Positions 23,721 through 36,700 of a DNA stretch of 64,000 nucleotides are shown here, piece after piece (the stretch's first letter is position 1; each line of letters starts with the position of its first letter). The position numbers were made by a program, and so were the translations under genes. Under the pieces are notes generated by a model. That model was not told where the DNA came from. It saw nothing but the letters and a program-made list of their open reading frames with translations, and did not search any database. The DNA is taken from the NCBI RefSeq assembly GCF_001522545.3, contig NC_031770.1, positions 7,777,321-7,841,320 on the forward strand, in the 5' to 3' direction. The DNA comes from Parus major (taxonomy: Eukaryota > Chordata > Aves > Passeriformes > Paridae).

Positions 23721-26214
23721 ATGGCATCAATATCAGCATTCTGAATTTTTTTTTGGTCTTTTTCCCTTAGCCATCACTTTCTTACCCAACTGAGTAATGT
23801 GAATGATCCCATTCCTGCTGAAGAAAAATTGACCAATTAAATTTAATGACAAAAGGATATTCAAACCCATTAAAATGCTCAAAGCCTCTCATCATTAGCT
23901 GTTCTTAAATATATGTTGGAGAGTATTTAATCATGTGCTGTTAGGCAAAACAATGACTGAAATCATCCTTCAAAATTTCAGTTTTGAACAGGAGTAAGTA
24001 CTAAATTTGTTTTCCAGCCTGCCACAGAAATTTAAAGGACCAGAGAGCTGAAGTATTTCACTATCTAAAGACTTAATTTTGTAATCTCACCTGAAATCTC
24101 ATGGTTCCTTCTGAAGCTATGCTCCCATATTTATCCCCTGAAACCTGCCCTAGTTGTTGGGGATTAGCTAGCATTACTACCTGTTATTAGTGTGCTGATA
24201 CTCCTTATAACTGCTTTTCCTACATGGTTTTGGTGCAACAAAATCTGACAATTTCCACACTAGGGAAATACATCTAAGGCTGAGTTAAAAAACCCTTCAA
24301 CTTCCACCAAGAAATATAGTACTAAACAAAATCTGGGATGAAGAATTGCTCTAAAAGTCTGGAAATCTTTCTGAGAGCTCCAAGGGAGCTCTTGTGGCCT
24401 GGTCTAACCACTGTTCTCATCCCTGTGCCTGCCAAGGGTATCAAAGCAGCATCTTCCACAACCCCTACTGAGGGTTTAGGTTTTGGGACTGCTGCATTTT
24501 TGACATTTTGAGGTCCTCCTAGCAGCAAAGCAGTGCTGTTTCCTGAACCTCTGGATAGGGCAGGAGAAGTCCTGCTTTGTCCTCAACTGCATTTGTTGTA
24601 AGCAGCATCCACAGGGAGAGGAGGTTTCCCGCTGAGGAAGGGTGACAGTTCTGTTCCCTGATCCAAGCACGAAACAGCCACATTACCCTTAGCCTGTGTC
24701 TGCACCAGCTCCAAACAGACCCAAACAGGGCACTTTCAGAGACAGTGTGTGCTCCCAGACTGAGCTCCAGCAAGCAGAGGCCTGGGGCCTGGCATGGGGA
24801 CCAAAAATCACTTTAAAACTACTGTGAATACTCCTGATGTGTGCAGGCAGTGAGAACAGTTCCCTCAGGCAGGGGGAGCAGCCAGGGCAGGCTCTGAGGG
24901 AGAGGACCAGACCCCACATTCCCTAGGGCTAAGGGGAGATGTGTGTACAAAAAGACCTTTTTGTACCCACACAACTTACTAAAAGACAACATTTAGAGAG
25001 GGAATTGAATATGGAGTGTACCTACCTCTTACTCTGCTTCTAAGAGCCACATGTCAAGAGAGAAAGACAGGCACAAGCTGGGAAGAAGGTAGGATCTGTC
25101 TCAGAGGAGAAGCAGGCCTTTCCAGCACAACTCCTGCCTACTGCAGGGCAGGAAAAACTCTAGCAAGACCTCTGGGGCCACCAGCTGCCTACTATAAGCT
25201 CTAAGGAACAGCTGCAATAAGGGCTCCATCGTGCAAGAATTGCAGGATGTGTCATGGATGAATTGTGGGTGGGAGTCAGGCATCCTCCTGAGAGCCTTTG
25301 GCAGCATTTAGGAAACCATGCAGTGAAACAGCCCAATGATACCACGTCTCAGCTGTGGTTAGCTCAAATTTTTACTGCCAAAAGCAAAACTGTGGTGCTA
25401 CCACACCAGATCACTGCTCAGCTGTCCTCCTACAGCACAGCTTCAAAAACCATAGGCTCACTTCCTTCTACAGCAGCTTCTCCAGAGATAACCTGAGGGC
25501 AAAATCCAGTCTCTGATTTCTCTACTGAAAAACACAAACCCAGGTGCACCTGGAAGCTAAAATGGTGAGCCAAAAAGGCTAAGAGAGCACTAGGAGAAGA
25601 AAAAGCAGCAATTCTCAACAACAGGCACTGAGAAAACAAAGGCTGGGCCATTAAAGCAATTGTCCCTCTACAAAAGGGGGATGACCTGCAAGATCCCAGG
25701 CCCGGGTACATCAGAGTAGCCAGCACAGAAAATTTCCCTGAAGACTGCCTCACTCATTGGGGAGCTAAGACTTGATGTGATCTTTCTGTGAGCCTCTCCT
25801 GTGGCAACAGCACCCTCCAGCTGCTGCCTCTGCAGCACAGCATCACCACAAACCACATCAGCTCACGTCAAACACCTTGGGAATGGCATCATGCAGGTAT
25901 TCCCAGGATTCCCATGACTCCAACAAGTAGCAACAGATGCTTCAGCTTTTGACAGCTGGGTACTCGGGCACTTATCCAATGCTTGTACTGTCTGCATTCT
26001 CCCTCTCCCTATGTGGGCCAGGCTGTGATGCACACTGGGTGCTTGGGCTGTCCCCTTTCCAAATACTCTGTACACCTGTGCAGAAAAACACCACTGAGCA
26101 GAAAACTGAGGCAAGGTAGACACTTGTCCCTCAGACACAGAGATCTTGCTCTCTCATACACTGTTAGTCTGCATTGTAAACACACATTGCCAGGAAAAGC
26201 CCTGAATTGCAGAC

Positions 26215-26400
26215 TCAATTAGCTTGGAAAAGACCTCTCAGATCCTTGAGCTCAGCCTTTGGCCAAACATCACCATATGAACTAGACCATGGCACCGAGT
26301 GCCAGTCTTTTCTTAAACACCTCCAGAGACAGTGACTCCACCACCTCCATTCCAATGTCTAACCACCTTTTCTGTGAAGAAAATTAATTCCTGAATTTCA
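26215..26400 (-). mobile_element. CR1 LINE fragment
   Basis: Diverged antisense CR1: the blocks AAGACCTCTCAGATCCTTGAG and ACACCTCCAGAGACAGTGAC are recognisable. Confidence 0.6.
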
Positions 26401-27300
26401 ATTCAGCAATTCAATTCATTCCAATTTCAGCAATGCCCCCATCCCCCTGTTTTTCTTCATATCTTAGTTCTTTTTCTCCAAGTCCAGGAATTTAGCATGG
26501 TCTTGAGCGAACAACAGTCTGTGTCAATTAGACACAGATTTGGAATTCACAGATTGTGGAATTCCCCTGGAATTTATGGTTCCCTCCACTGCTTCTTTCA
26601 CCTTTCAGTATCTGGCTTTATCTTCAAGCAGGCCCAGTTTGTAGAGACACATCCCTCTAATTCCTGTCAGAGGAAAGCTCTGTCTCTGGAAGGACTCTGA
26701 CTGACAGCTGATCAGGGCAGAGAAAACTTCCACAATTGGGCTGCAAGAGACCCCCACCTTGTGGACCCCAGGGAAAACAGAAATGCTCAGGAAATTGGGC
26801 TGTGGGAGGAATTCCTATCACAGAAATGCAGTTAACTGCACCACAATCCTCCCACCACTTTTTCACCTTTTGGAGGGAGGGCGGTCTGCTCGGTCCCCAC
26901 GCCCTCACAGAAAATCACAGTTACACACTTTTCCCACTGTATATTACAAGTTTAATTGGGAAAAAATACAGTCATCAAGACTTTGCTGAGAATTGGACAC
27001 AGTTCCAGTGAAGTACACAGAAAGAGGTACTGTTGTAATTAGAGCAAATAACACTATAATTGTTGAGCCAATCAAGTGTTTCAATACACTGAGATACTTT
27101 CTCAAGTGATTTAGACAACCTGTATTTAACTACTGTACCTGAAGAGAACCAACAAAACAGCATCTGGGGAAGATGGGAATAGAATAATGGAGTTTAATAA
27201 AAATAGCTTAGGCTTTCCTAGCAGCAATATTTCTTTCAAGCACAGGAAGATGAAGTTTTAACAACCTTTAAAAATGTATTTCAAAATATGAATGGTGCTG

Positions 27301-27328
27301 AAAAAAAAAAAATAAAAAAAAAAAAAGG
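27301..27328. repeat. A-rich low-complexity tract
   Basis: Twenty-seven of the 28 bases are A, broken by one T. Confidence 0.85.
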
Positions 27329-27583
27329 GAGAGGAAAAGAAAAAATAACCAAAAATTTTCAGAGTTTACCCTCTGGGTCCATGTCTTAATAAAACAAACA
27401 CCAGACCAGCCCCAAAATAATGCATGTGGACAAGAAAGGCATTGCAGAATCTTCTCACCCCCATTATTATCTTCCTGTAATCCCTACATCACAGAGAAAA
27501 AAAAATTTCAGACAATTCCTCTCCTTTGTGCAACCATTTTTTAACATAACCACACTGGACATTCATAAGGCTGCTCTGAGGAG

Positions 27584-27792
27584 CTATTTTTTGATCCTAA
27601 CAAATCTACGTGCTTCTTGCACAAGTGTCTCAACATCTTCATTATCCTTCTCTTCTGAACTTGGTTCCCAGTCCGAGTCCTCATCAGTAGGATCGCACTC
27701 TTCCTCCTCATCATCATCTATAAAGCTGTCATTGAGGTCATATTCATTGGCTTCACCATCATTGACACTGTCTTTCTCCACAGCCCTTTTTC
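27584..27792 (-). CDS. APLF: APLF terminal coding exon, acidic domain
   Basis: Acceptor CCTGCAG|GAAAAAGG. Encodes 68 residues plus stop, rich in Asp/Glu, with the [12 protein letters not shown] and [10 protein letters not shown] blocks of the family's histone-binding C-terminal domain, then a basic end FVRIKK. Confidence 0.95.
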
Positions 27793-30700
27793 CTGCAGGG
27801 ACAAAAATGTCATGTATTCATGACTAATAAATGTAGAGCTCAAGATCCCTCCCAGAGCCCACAGAGTTAAGTGTCTCTCTTCAAAAGAATCACCTAAACA
27901 ACACATCTATCTTCCAATTAAACCTCTAGTTATTGCTAGATGGCTACTCTGACCCTAGATTTTCTGCCTCCATCCATCCATCCATCCATCCATCCATCCA
28001 TCCATCCATCCATCCATCCATCCATCCTATTCTTAGTCTTTGGAAGCTGATAGGACTTTTAATTCCTACTCACTTCTTTTCTAAGCTTCACATGAGAGAA
28101 GAGTGATCTGATATTGTAGATCACTCACCTCCTATGTTCTCCACTTGCCTTCCAGCTGGATAATCTGTGTTTCCCTTCTGAAGGTCATTTCCTTCAGAAA
28201 TGCATTTTGACAGATGCGTTTAAGCCTTGCTCTGAACATCTGTGACACCACTTTTCTTAAATGTCAAAAATTCCTAACTAGCCATGGCCTCTTAATATTC
28301 CAATCATGTCTTATTCTGTCCTTAAGTCACATCTCTGAGTAAAATCACGTTTATTCCTCTTCCTCCCTCCCATTTTTACATTCTTACCTTATCTAGAAAT
28401 GACCATTCAAAGATACTGGTTTAGCTAACTTATCAGTAGAGCAGTCGCCACCAGTCTTCATATGAAACTATGAATATATATTTTTTCTTTAGCTACAGAC
28501 CACAGCCCAAATCCTAACTCTAAATTAACCATAAGCACTTCTCAGCAAACTCTTGAAACCTCAGGTCAGAGCTCCAGGCACAAACACAACCACCAGGATT
28601 TCATGTAGCCAGACTATAGCCTTTATCAGTCACACTTTTCTAGGAGTGGGAATGCTCCTGTTCCAGAATTACCTTCCTTTTTATGCTTGCTGGCTTTTTG
28701 TTTAACAGACTTCAGAGGAAATGAATCATGCCATGGTTGGGAGGATACATTCATTTCAGGATGTTTCCTCCCAATTTGTCTCAAACCAAGACACTGTGTT
28801 AGCCCATAACCAGCAGAATTTCTTAGCAGAATCACAGACTATAGTCCTTGCAGAATTAACAATGTCCTGGAGGGGTCAAAATGAAGATGCTGAATAAACT
28901 AAGAAGAAAATCCCCCATCTCAGACTAAGCTTATGAGAATAATGATCCCAAGGGCTGTTTATCAAAGAAAAGCCCTTTGCCACTTTCACAGCACTGTGAG
29001 TGGTAACAGAAGCAGGAATTCTGGCAAAATACTGATGACTTTCATATTCTTCCTACAAATGTGGGAGGTGCATACCATGTTCTCCCTCCCCATACATCTA
29101 TGCTTTGATTTTAGCAGTGAGTGATGCAGCTCCTCTTATGCCTTTCCTCTCTACTTCTTTCTGCTGTAGTTTAATTCAGCCCTGCAGCCCCTAAAGCTGA
29201 TGATTAAGCTCAATTTTGCCTTTTCTCTAGTAGCATATCTATAAAGATGACCTTGAAACTTTGTATGAAAATATCTCCTTAAAGTGGGGAAAAAAGGGAG
29301 CTGACTGCTCCTTCCAAAATGTTTTATTTTGAAGTGAGCTGATCAGCTTGCTAGAAAACCTATCTACAAGTGTGTAGGATAATCCTGCACATTCCATGGT
29401 TACAGGGTGTTACTTATCTCAGCAGCAACAACCTAGAGAAGTCATTCACTAGTGACAATTTAAGGACAGCATAATGCTGATTTTTTTTTTTCAATTCCTT
29501 CCCTACAACTATTCCCCAGTAATTTGCCTCAGATTATTTTTCAGAACATTCTCTACAGGCAATTCTGGCAGCAATTAGACTTAAGAGCTAAACATGTTAA
29601 CTGTCATGTGGAGAGTTCCCCTATTCTCTTGGCTGGTGGAATTTAAATACACTTGTAGGGAATTTAATCCTGCTGTGTCTAACGGTGCAGCTGTGCCAAA
29701 TATGACAAAATAAAGATTAATGGAGCCCTTACTGTCTGTCTGACCCTGCAGGATGTGGTATGATGGCCTCCTACCTTTTATATGAGCACCACCTTTTATA
29801 AGCTTTGCCCTCCACAGAGCTAAGTAAGCCTGTCAACAAGACATTAAACAATTTTTAAAATAGTGAATATAAACAGAACTTAATGAATTAATTCCCTTCT
29901 TCCCTGTCTGTGTAGAATACCAGTTCTTCCCCAGTTCGTTCTTGGTGAGAAGAGTTGAATTTGACAGACTGAATTTCACTTCTGTGTGTAAGTTTTACAT
30001 GGTACAAGAGCAGCACTTCTCCCTTCAGAGTCACCCCTGCCTGACCATCAGCTGCACACACAGAACCTACTATTTGGGTAAGGAAGGTGCTCTTATGAGA
30101 GGCACAGCTACAATTTAAAACCTTCAAGAATAAATTTAGACTTTTAGATATGCACACAGCTCAGCCTGCTTCATTCTAAGATCTCCAACACTCACTGCAT
30201 GCCTCAACACTCTGTAAACACAAATTTCTACCACGGACCTCTGATCAAGATGGGGCTGGTATTTGTATCACAGGATGCACTAAAGCACACAGGTAACAAA
30301 CATGCCTCAGAATATGCTGGTGCACAGACACAAGCACAGCAAATATTTGGTGACAGCCAACATGCACACAAACTTGAAAAGGAAATGGTGTGGCAAAGGA
30401 ATTTCTCAGTGGAAAGTTTAAAACAACCTCCTGCATTCACCCACAACAGAAATAGAGGCCAAAACACTTTGCCTGGAAAGCTAACTACAGCTATTTGCAC
30501 TTCTATTTATTTTCTGTAGAAAGCAGATCCATTTTGAAGGTTTCTTGAGGAAATTGCCAGCCACTGCTTGGTGATCTCAAAGAAGTCAAGCTAATTCCCA
30601 CTGCCACTCAAAATGCAGCAGTTCCACACCCTCCTGCCTTACCCTGACCATTGAAAGTGAAGATTGCACAGCATCAGACTTTCAGACTGCTCTTTAAAGC

Positions 30701-33700
30701 TCACTTTCAATAAGATGAGATACAAAAGAATCCTGAAAGCAGACCTAAGCATGTTTAAAACTTGAGTCTGTGCACCTGCAACATACATAACTTCTGCACT
30801 TTGATCCTAACAAGCCCTGAAACATCAATAACTCAGGGTAAGAGTGAGTTCATCAGCACATGCACAGATTATCACCTGAAAGTTATTTAAAGGTCAATGC
30901 AATGCAGAGGGAGCATCTCCATGTTGTAAGAGCAATCACTCCTTACAAGGCAACCTTAACTAGCTGTGCATGAAATACTGGATTCCTTCCATCCTATTAT
31001 GGCTGCCGTGTAAGGAGTGAGGATGGAACACACCATTTAGCCATATGTGTCTCTCCTTAAAATATGTTTGTTTCCTTGTCTGCTTCTAGGCAAATACAGC
31101 TATGATTATCCAGGAAGACTGGCACAAATTCAACTGAAGCACTATTACTTGTAAGAAAACAAGAAGGATTTTACTCAAATAATGGCTACTTTCTCCTCAG
31201 CTAATTATTATCAAGCATCTCCAGCACAATAAAATGTTGAAAGGGCCACAGCAGACCAACTGTGTCCCAGGCTGATGTGCCCACTCATAACTTTAGAATG
31301 TACTCACCATTCCTTGAAGATCGTCGCTGTGTTCCTCTTCCAGTTACTAAAGAAAAGGAAGCTGTCAGTAAGGACAGAGAAAACCCTGACATAAGGGTTA
31401 TTCTTACAGCTGCTACAACAGAAAACTGACCTATTAAACAAATGCTGAAATGGTTGTGCTGTACTTACGGGTATAAAAAGCTACTCTGATGCCCCAAAAA
31501 TACCGGTTTTGTCTTGAATCATTCCCAAGAGATTACCCAGATAAACTTAAATTATCCTTAAAATTATTTATTATTATTATTCTTAAAATTATCATTCCTG
31601 CCATCTGTAGACAAATGCCATCAATTCTGTCTGACTTGGGGATTTTAAGCAGGAAATTGGAATATTTTAGGGCATTTAAATATTTTACACTACTATTTCC
31701 ATAAACGTTACTCTTTCTTAATAATGTCATTGCCCTGAATCTTCGAAATAAAATGCATTATCATGATATTTTCATAAGTGTTTTGCTCTAAACTACTGTT
31801 TATTTCATTGGGATTTCACGTGGAAAAACTCCAATCCAATAATCAAGAGAAAGCACCCCAAAAAAATAAAACCAATAATATCTCTTTTAATTCTTCAAGA
31901 GCAGACAAAATGTAAACAGCACATTCCCCTGTGGGTTTTTTTGCCAAATCAAGTTCCTGGAATACAAAAAGACTATGAAGTGTTAGATTAGGAAATCAAA
32001 TTCAGTTTTAGTTAAATTCCCTCCAGTCCCCAAGAAGGCCTCAAGAGAACATATATGCAAAAATCAGTTCTTACAGTAAGAAAATCACTGGTAAAAAAAT
32101 CCAGCACAAAAAGATGACAGACATGGTTGCAGTATTTTGTTTAGAGTATCAGAATACTTCAAAATTGTATCATACCTGAGAATTTCTGATTTAAAAAAAA
32201 ATCCCAGAAAAAATAAAATAATCCTAATACAGAGGGAGCTATAAATGCAACTTAATTCCCTAAAGGGAGATTAAAGTATTTTATTGATATGGACTTGATG
32301 GTCCTTGTGGGTCCCTTCTAATTCAGAATTTTCTGTGATTCTGTAATATTGAACAAATTGACCCACCTGGAGGTGCACTGTGCTTGTATTCCAGCTTGTG
32401 CTGGGGGTTCTTCCTGCAAAGAAGAAAACAGTAAAAGCTTGATTCCATCACCTTGTTCCACATTTGTAAAGTGCAGAATTCCCTGGTATTTTATGAATAA
32501 TTTTCAAGGCACAAAGGACAGTAAGGACAACAAAATTAACACAAAACCCCTTCAAATTGCATCTGTTCTTCATCAAAAGAATGATTAAATTTTTGTGGGT
32601 GCCTTCTTTCCTCTATCCCCAAAGAATGAAACACACATAAGAAAATTATCAACTAATGCAAGTTGTCTTATCTGCAAGGAGAGGCAGGTTTAGGTAAAGC
32701 ATCTGTTGTATTCCTGGAAAGGATGTTGGCAATTTCATTACTGATATAAGCCTGCACCCCTCAGCCTGAGATGAGAAATTCATCTCATAGGTGTTTTCAA
32801 GAGAACCACTTTTTGTGCATTAGCTGAGTGTCACCAAGGCTTTTTCCTAAGAGCTGTCCTTATTTTGTTACATTTCAGGGAGACATTTTAGGACAACCAC
32901 GCTTTCCAGGAGAAAATGTTTCTGAGGAGAAACAATCTTTAACAGCAGCCACTAGTTTCAATATGCTCCCATAGAAATGCTCTTGCCTCAAAATATATCT
33001 TCTTGTTCATTGTGATAATTATACAATCTGCTACATATGTAAAACCTAGATACTGAAAAACAAATGGAAAACAACAATATTTTGAAGAAAATCAGCAGTG
33101 CTTAGAAGAAACAGCAGACAGCCATAAATGGATTTTATTCCTCTGTCCTGGGGTGACATGCTGTTACCTCAATTATGCTTTGTCATAAATCAAGTACTGA
33201 TTTAAAATCAGTACAAAATACCAACAAATCCATCATCCCAAATGGACAAAATCCCAAACAAATACATTATTGAAATTTAAACTAAAAGTTACAGATCAAG
33301 AACAACATGTAACAATAAATTGTTTATATAATAAAGAACAATTTACAAAATAGACACAGTGTTGATTTCCAGGTCAAGTTTTCATCCCTGATATCTGATA
33401 TCATTACCAAAAAAGTGATTTTTACTGTGTCAATGTTAAAAATATGCACAGACTTGGATGCTTTAAGGGTTGCAGTCTGACCACAGTAAATTTCAGAAGG
33501 CTACAGTCAAAGAATTAAGAATTAGTCATTATTCCAGTGCCATCCTGCAACTGCAGAGGAGAACATTTTAACCTGTAAACAAGCAAAGCCACTTTGCACA
33601 GGGTTTCTCACCGATAACAAGCTGTTCCATAGGGACACTCAGGCCGGTTGTCATTGTCATCCTGAGCCACCATCTCTATGTCATGATAGTCATCATCATT

Positions 33701-36700
33701 AGGATGACTGAACTGCTGGAAATGAATGGGATTCTTCCTGCAAAAGACAAATATACACCAAAACTGACTGTTCCATTTCACCACAAGGAGAGGACATATA
33801 AAACATGTTACTGTATCACTGACGGCTCATTTTTCTGTGGTTACATGAAGAGAAGCTTTTAATGTTTAACTTGATGTAGAATGTATGACCTGCTTTCAGG
33901 ATTTCAGAAGAAATTTTGTCCTAGCACCTGCTGCAAGGACAAAGAGGTTAACAGAGGTTAAACCAGGAAATTTCCTATTTCCCACCAGCTTTAAGTTTCA
34001 GACCTCCAACGAATACACAAAAGGTTTTATGTGAATTACAAATTAGTGTGCTGACATGAAGTTGTATCATAAGACATTAACAACTCCATATGTAGCTGAG
34101 TCACACCAGTGTTAGTGAGGACAGCACAAGACCATCATCCACAACTTCTTGCTCTACAACACTTGAATCTGAGGTAAACAAGTAGGGAACAGAGATTTAT
34201 GCATCACTGAAAGATCATTTCTACCACTTCTTGGCCAGAGCTTTGTACACACACCACTCAAGACTAGGCAGTCATAAACATCACTTGAAGATGAGTTTTC
34301 TTCTTTCTACAATTGTTGCAAGTGGAATTTAAAAGAATACAAAAAAATCAAGTTCTGACTTCAGGACAAATTCATGTGGTAAACATGCTACAAAAAATTA
34401 CATCAACATTAACATACTAGTAGCAAAAGCAAATCTACTTTTTCCCTATAATTTCTTAGAGACTTTTTTTTCCAAGCATGGTATTGAGAAGAAATGTGAC
34501 ATTTTTAAATAAGTTATCTGCCAAAAGACATCTACAAAATACTTTAGTGATTCCCTTAATTATTCTCAGAGTACATAACCTCTAGTGAATTTGTGCAAAT
34601 TATAAAAGTGAGCTGCCTGCCTCAAGCAGGAGGAATAACAACTTTCATCTACAGAGTACTTCCTGCTATAACTTGGACTTGCTGCAGCTGCATTTAGAAG
34701 CATTCAGAAGTATGAAACATGCCAAGGACATGTGTGCAGCCACCTCCTTACACAGCAGCTTCCTCACTGATCTGAGAAATTCCTTTAAATTCACAAGTAA
34801 CTCTTCTGAACTTCATAGAGGAGAGTGAATATTCATTTTAGCATGTTTCAACAACCCCATAACAAAAGAGCATTTGTTACTCTGTTGTTAAACACTGTGA
34901 GTTCCACTGGCCATTCAGGCCTCCTTTTGACATTCAAAAAATATCAGATATTTAGTATTAATTCTTTAAATCTCCATTTGCTGGATGTCTTTCACTCAGG
35001 AAACTCCACAAGCAAGTTACAAATAAACTCTTCTATAAGCCACTCATTAAAGATCCAGTATCCTTTGGTTCTGCTTACATAGGTGATAGGTTTCTTGTCC
35101 TGGTCTTTTGTTGCTTCTGCAAACTGCAGAATAATTCAGTGATGTTTCACTAGAAAGTACTGCAAGGTTGCAGTATTTTATTCCATAACAAATTCTCATG
35201 AAACATCCCTGATTGTGACAAATTCAGATTGGCTGCCTACTTCTTTCCCCATTAAAAATAAATGGGATGAAACCAAATCATTTAGAGTCCATTTGTTTTG
35301 TTTTCTTAATGCACAGAACTAACATACTTGCAGGAATAGCAAGAATTCTCAGCCACATGTAATACAATTTTTCTTCAGAAAGGGATACAGCAGCAACAGA
35401 AGTTCTTTGAAGTAGTTTTTATCCTTATTCCTACATCAAGATACACTTAGCATCATAGTTGCCAAGGAAAGAAGGACTAATAGCTGTCAATTAAAAGATT
35501 TATTGTATTTCAGGAGATACCATTTCCTTTAAAAACATCGCTTCAAGACCTACTTGGACAACACCAAACAGCCATTACTGAAGGCAAGGGGGAAAAAAAG
35601 AAAAAGCAGCATGGGAAAAAGGAGGAAGAGCAATGAAAGAGTTGTGATGTACAAGTCCTTGTCACTAGGCTTCAGGAGTCTTTTGGCCAGTAGATGATGC
35701 TTCTTAAATTATACATTACCTGTGGAGCATCTCAAACATGTCCTACCTCAGATGCTCAGGAGAAACATCCCATTTCATCTCAGCTTTACCTGGCTAATTT
35801 ATACTTATTCTATGTGTAGTGCAACAATAACCAGCAAAATAAAAGGAAGCAGAAAAGTGCATAGCTAATAAGCAAACATCTTCCCTTTTTTTTTTCAGAA
35901 AAACCCTAAGGTTTCTTCCTTCCTTCTTCCTTTGTTTGGGGTTTTTAAATATTTATTTCTAGACATAAGATATTTGAGTTACAGGAGCACATCTATCACA
36001 CTCTAAGTTGCACTCCAAAGTTAACTGTTTCACAATTAAAGCCTCAGTTCACAGGAATGTGTTAATTCATTTCATCAGTTAATTACATGAAAAATAACCA
36101 ATTAAAAGCCTATTTTAATAAGAAAGTTTTATGAGCGTTGCCTTCATAAAAACATACTGACACAGTTACTGCAGCTTTGCTTTCACAGAAACTCTAAATT
36201 TGTGTAGTCAACACTAAATGATGTAGGAAACTATGCAAACAAAAACTATGCAAATAAAACTTTAAAACTTCTTCAGAATCAATACAATCATCCTCAAGCA
36301 GAAATTGAGTACTGCTCAGTGAAATATTTAAGACAGTCATTCATCTGTGTAGCTATCAAAAGAAACTTTAAAATCTTCTCATAAAGCAAATTTAACTGAC
36401 CAGTTCAGAATCCCTGATTCCTCACAATCCCATGCAGAAGACCCTTTGCCATCTCATGTTCTTACATCTTCAGCTACTGAAAGAACCTCCTAGTGAAAAT
36501 GTAATGAATTACCAGCACTGCCTGAAGTTATGCCATGGCTACACATAACATGTTTTTAAGTTTTACACTTCAATTCTGAATTAGAATATAGGTGACAGGA
36601 CTAAAAAAAAAAAAGGACATATGCAGGTCTTTAGCTGCCTGATTTACAAGCTTAGAGTGAAAGGAAAAATACTTATTTCATAAACAAACAAACAAAGCAA

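Larger units (their letters stand above)
23721..27583. other. Intergenic between convergent PROKR1 and APLF
   Basis: No coding gene is recognised. Contains a CR1 fragment (about 26215-26400), an A-rich run (27301-27328) and, on the minus strand, ATTAAA at 27193-27198 and 26949-26954, candidate poly(A) signals for APLF. Several short minus-strand open frames at 24322-25856 overlap one another and lack domains. Confidence 0.55.
27793..31307 (-). other. APLF: APLF intron with (TCCA)n and an LTR fragment
   Basis: 3.5 kb intron. Contains the (TCCA)n microsatellite at 27969-28027 and an LTR-like fragment near 28575-28793. No additional exon is recognised. Confidence 0.6.

Noticed and set aside
27420..27827. 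Plus-strand Ser-rich open frame of 135 codons
   Set aside because: Antisense shadow of the acidic APLF exon: Asp/Glu codons read backwards give Ser/Leu runs.
27969..28027. Regular short repeat considered as an array with spacers
   Set aside because: Pure tetranucleotide microsatellite with no spacers; not CRISPR-like.
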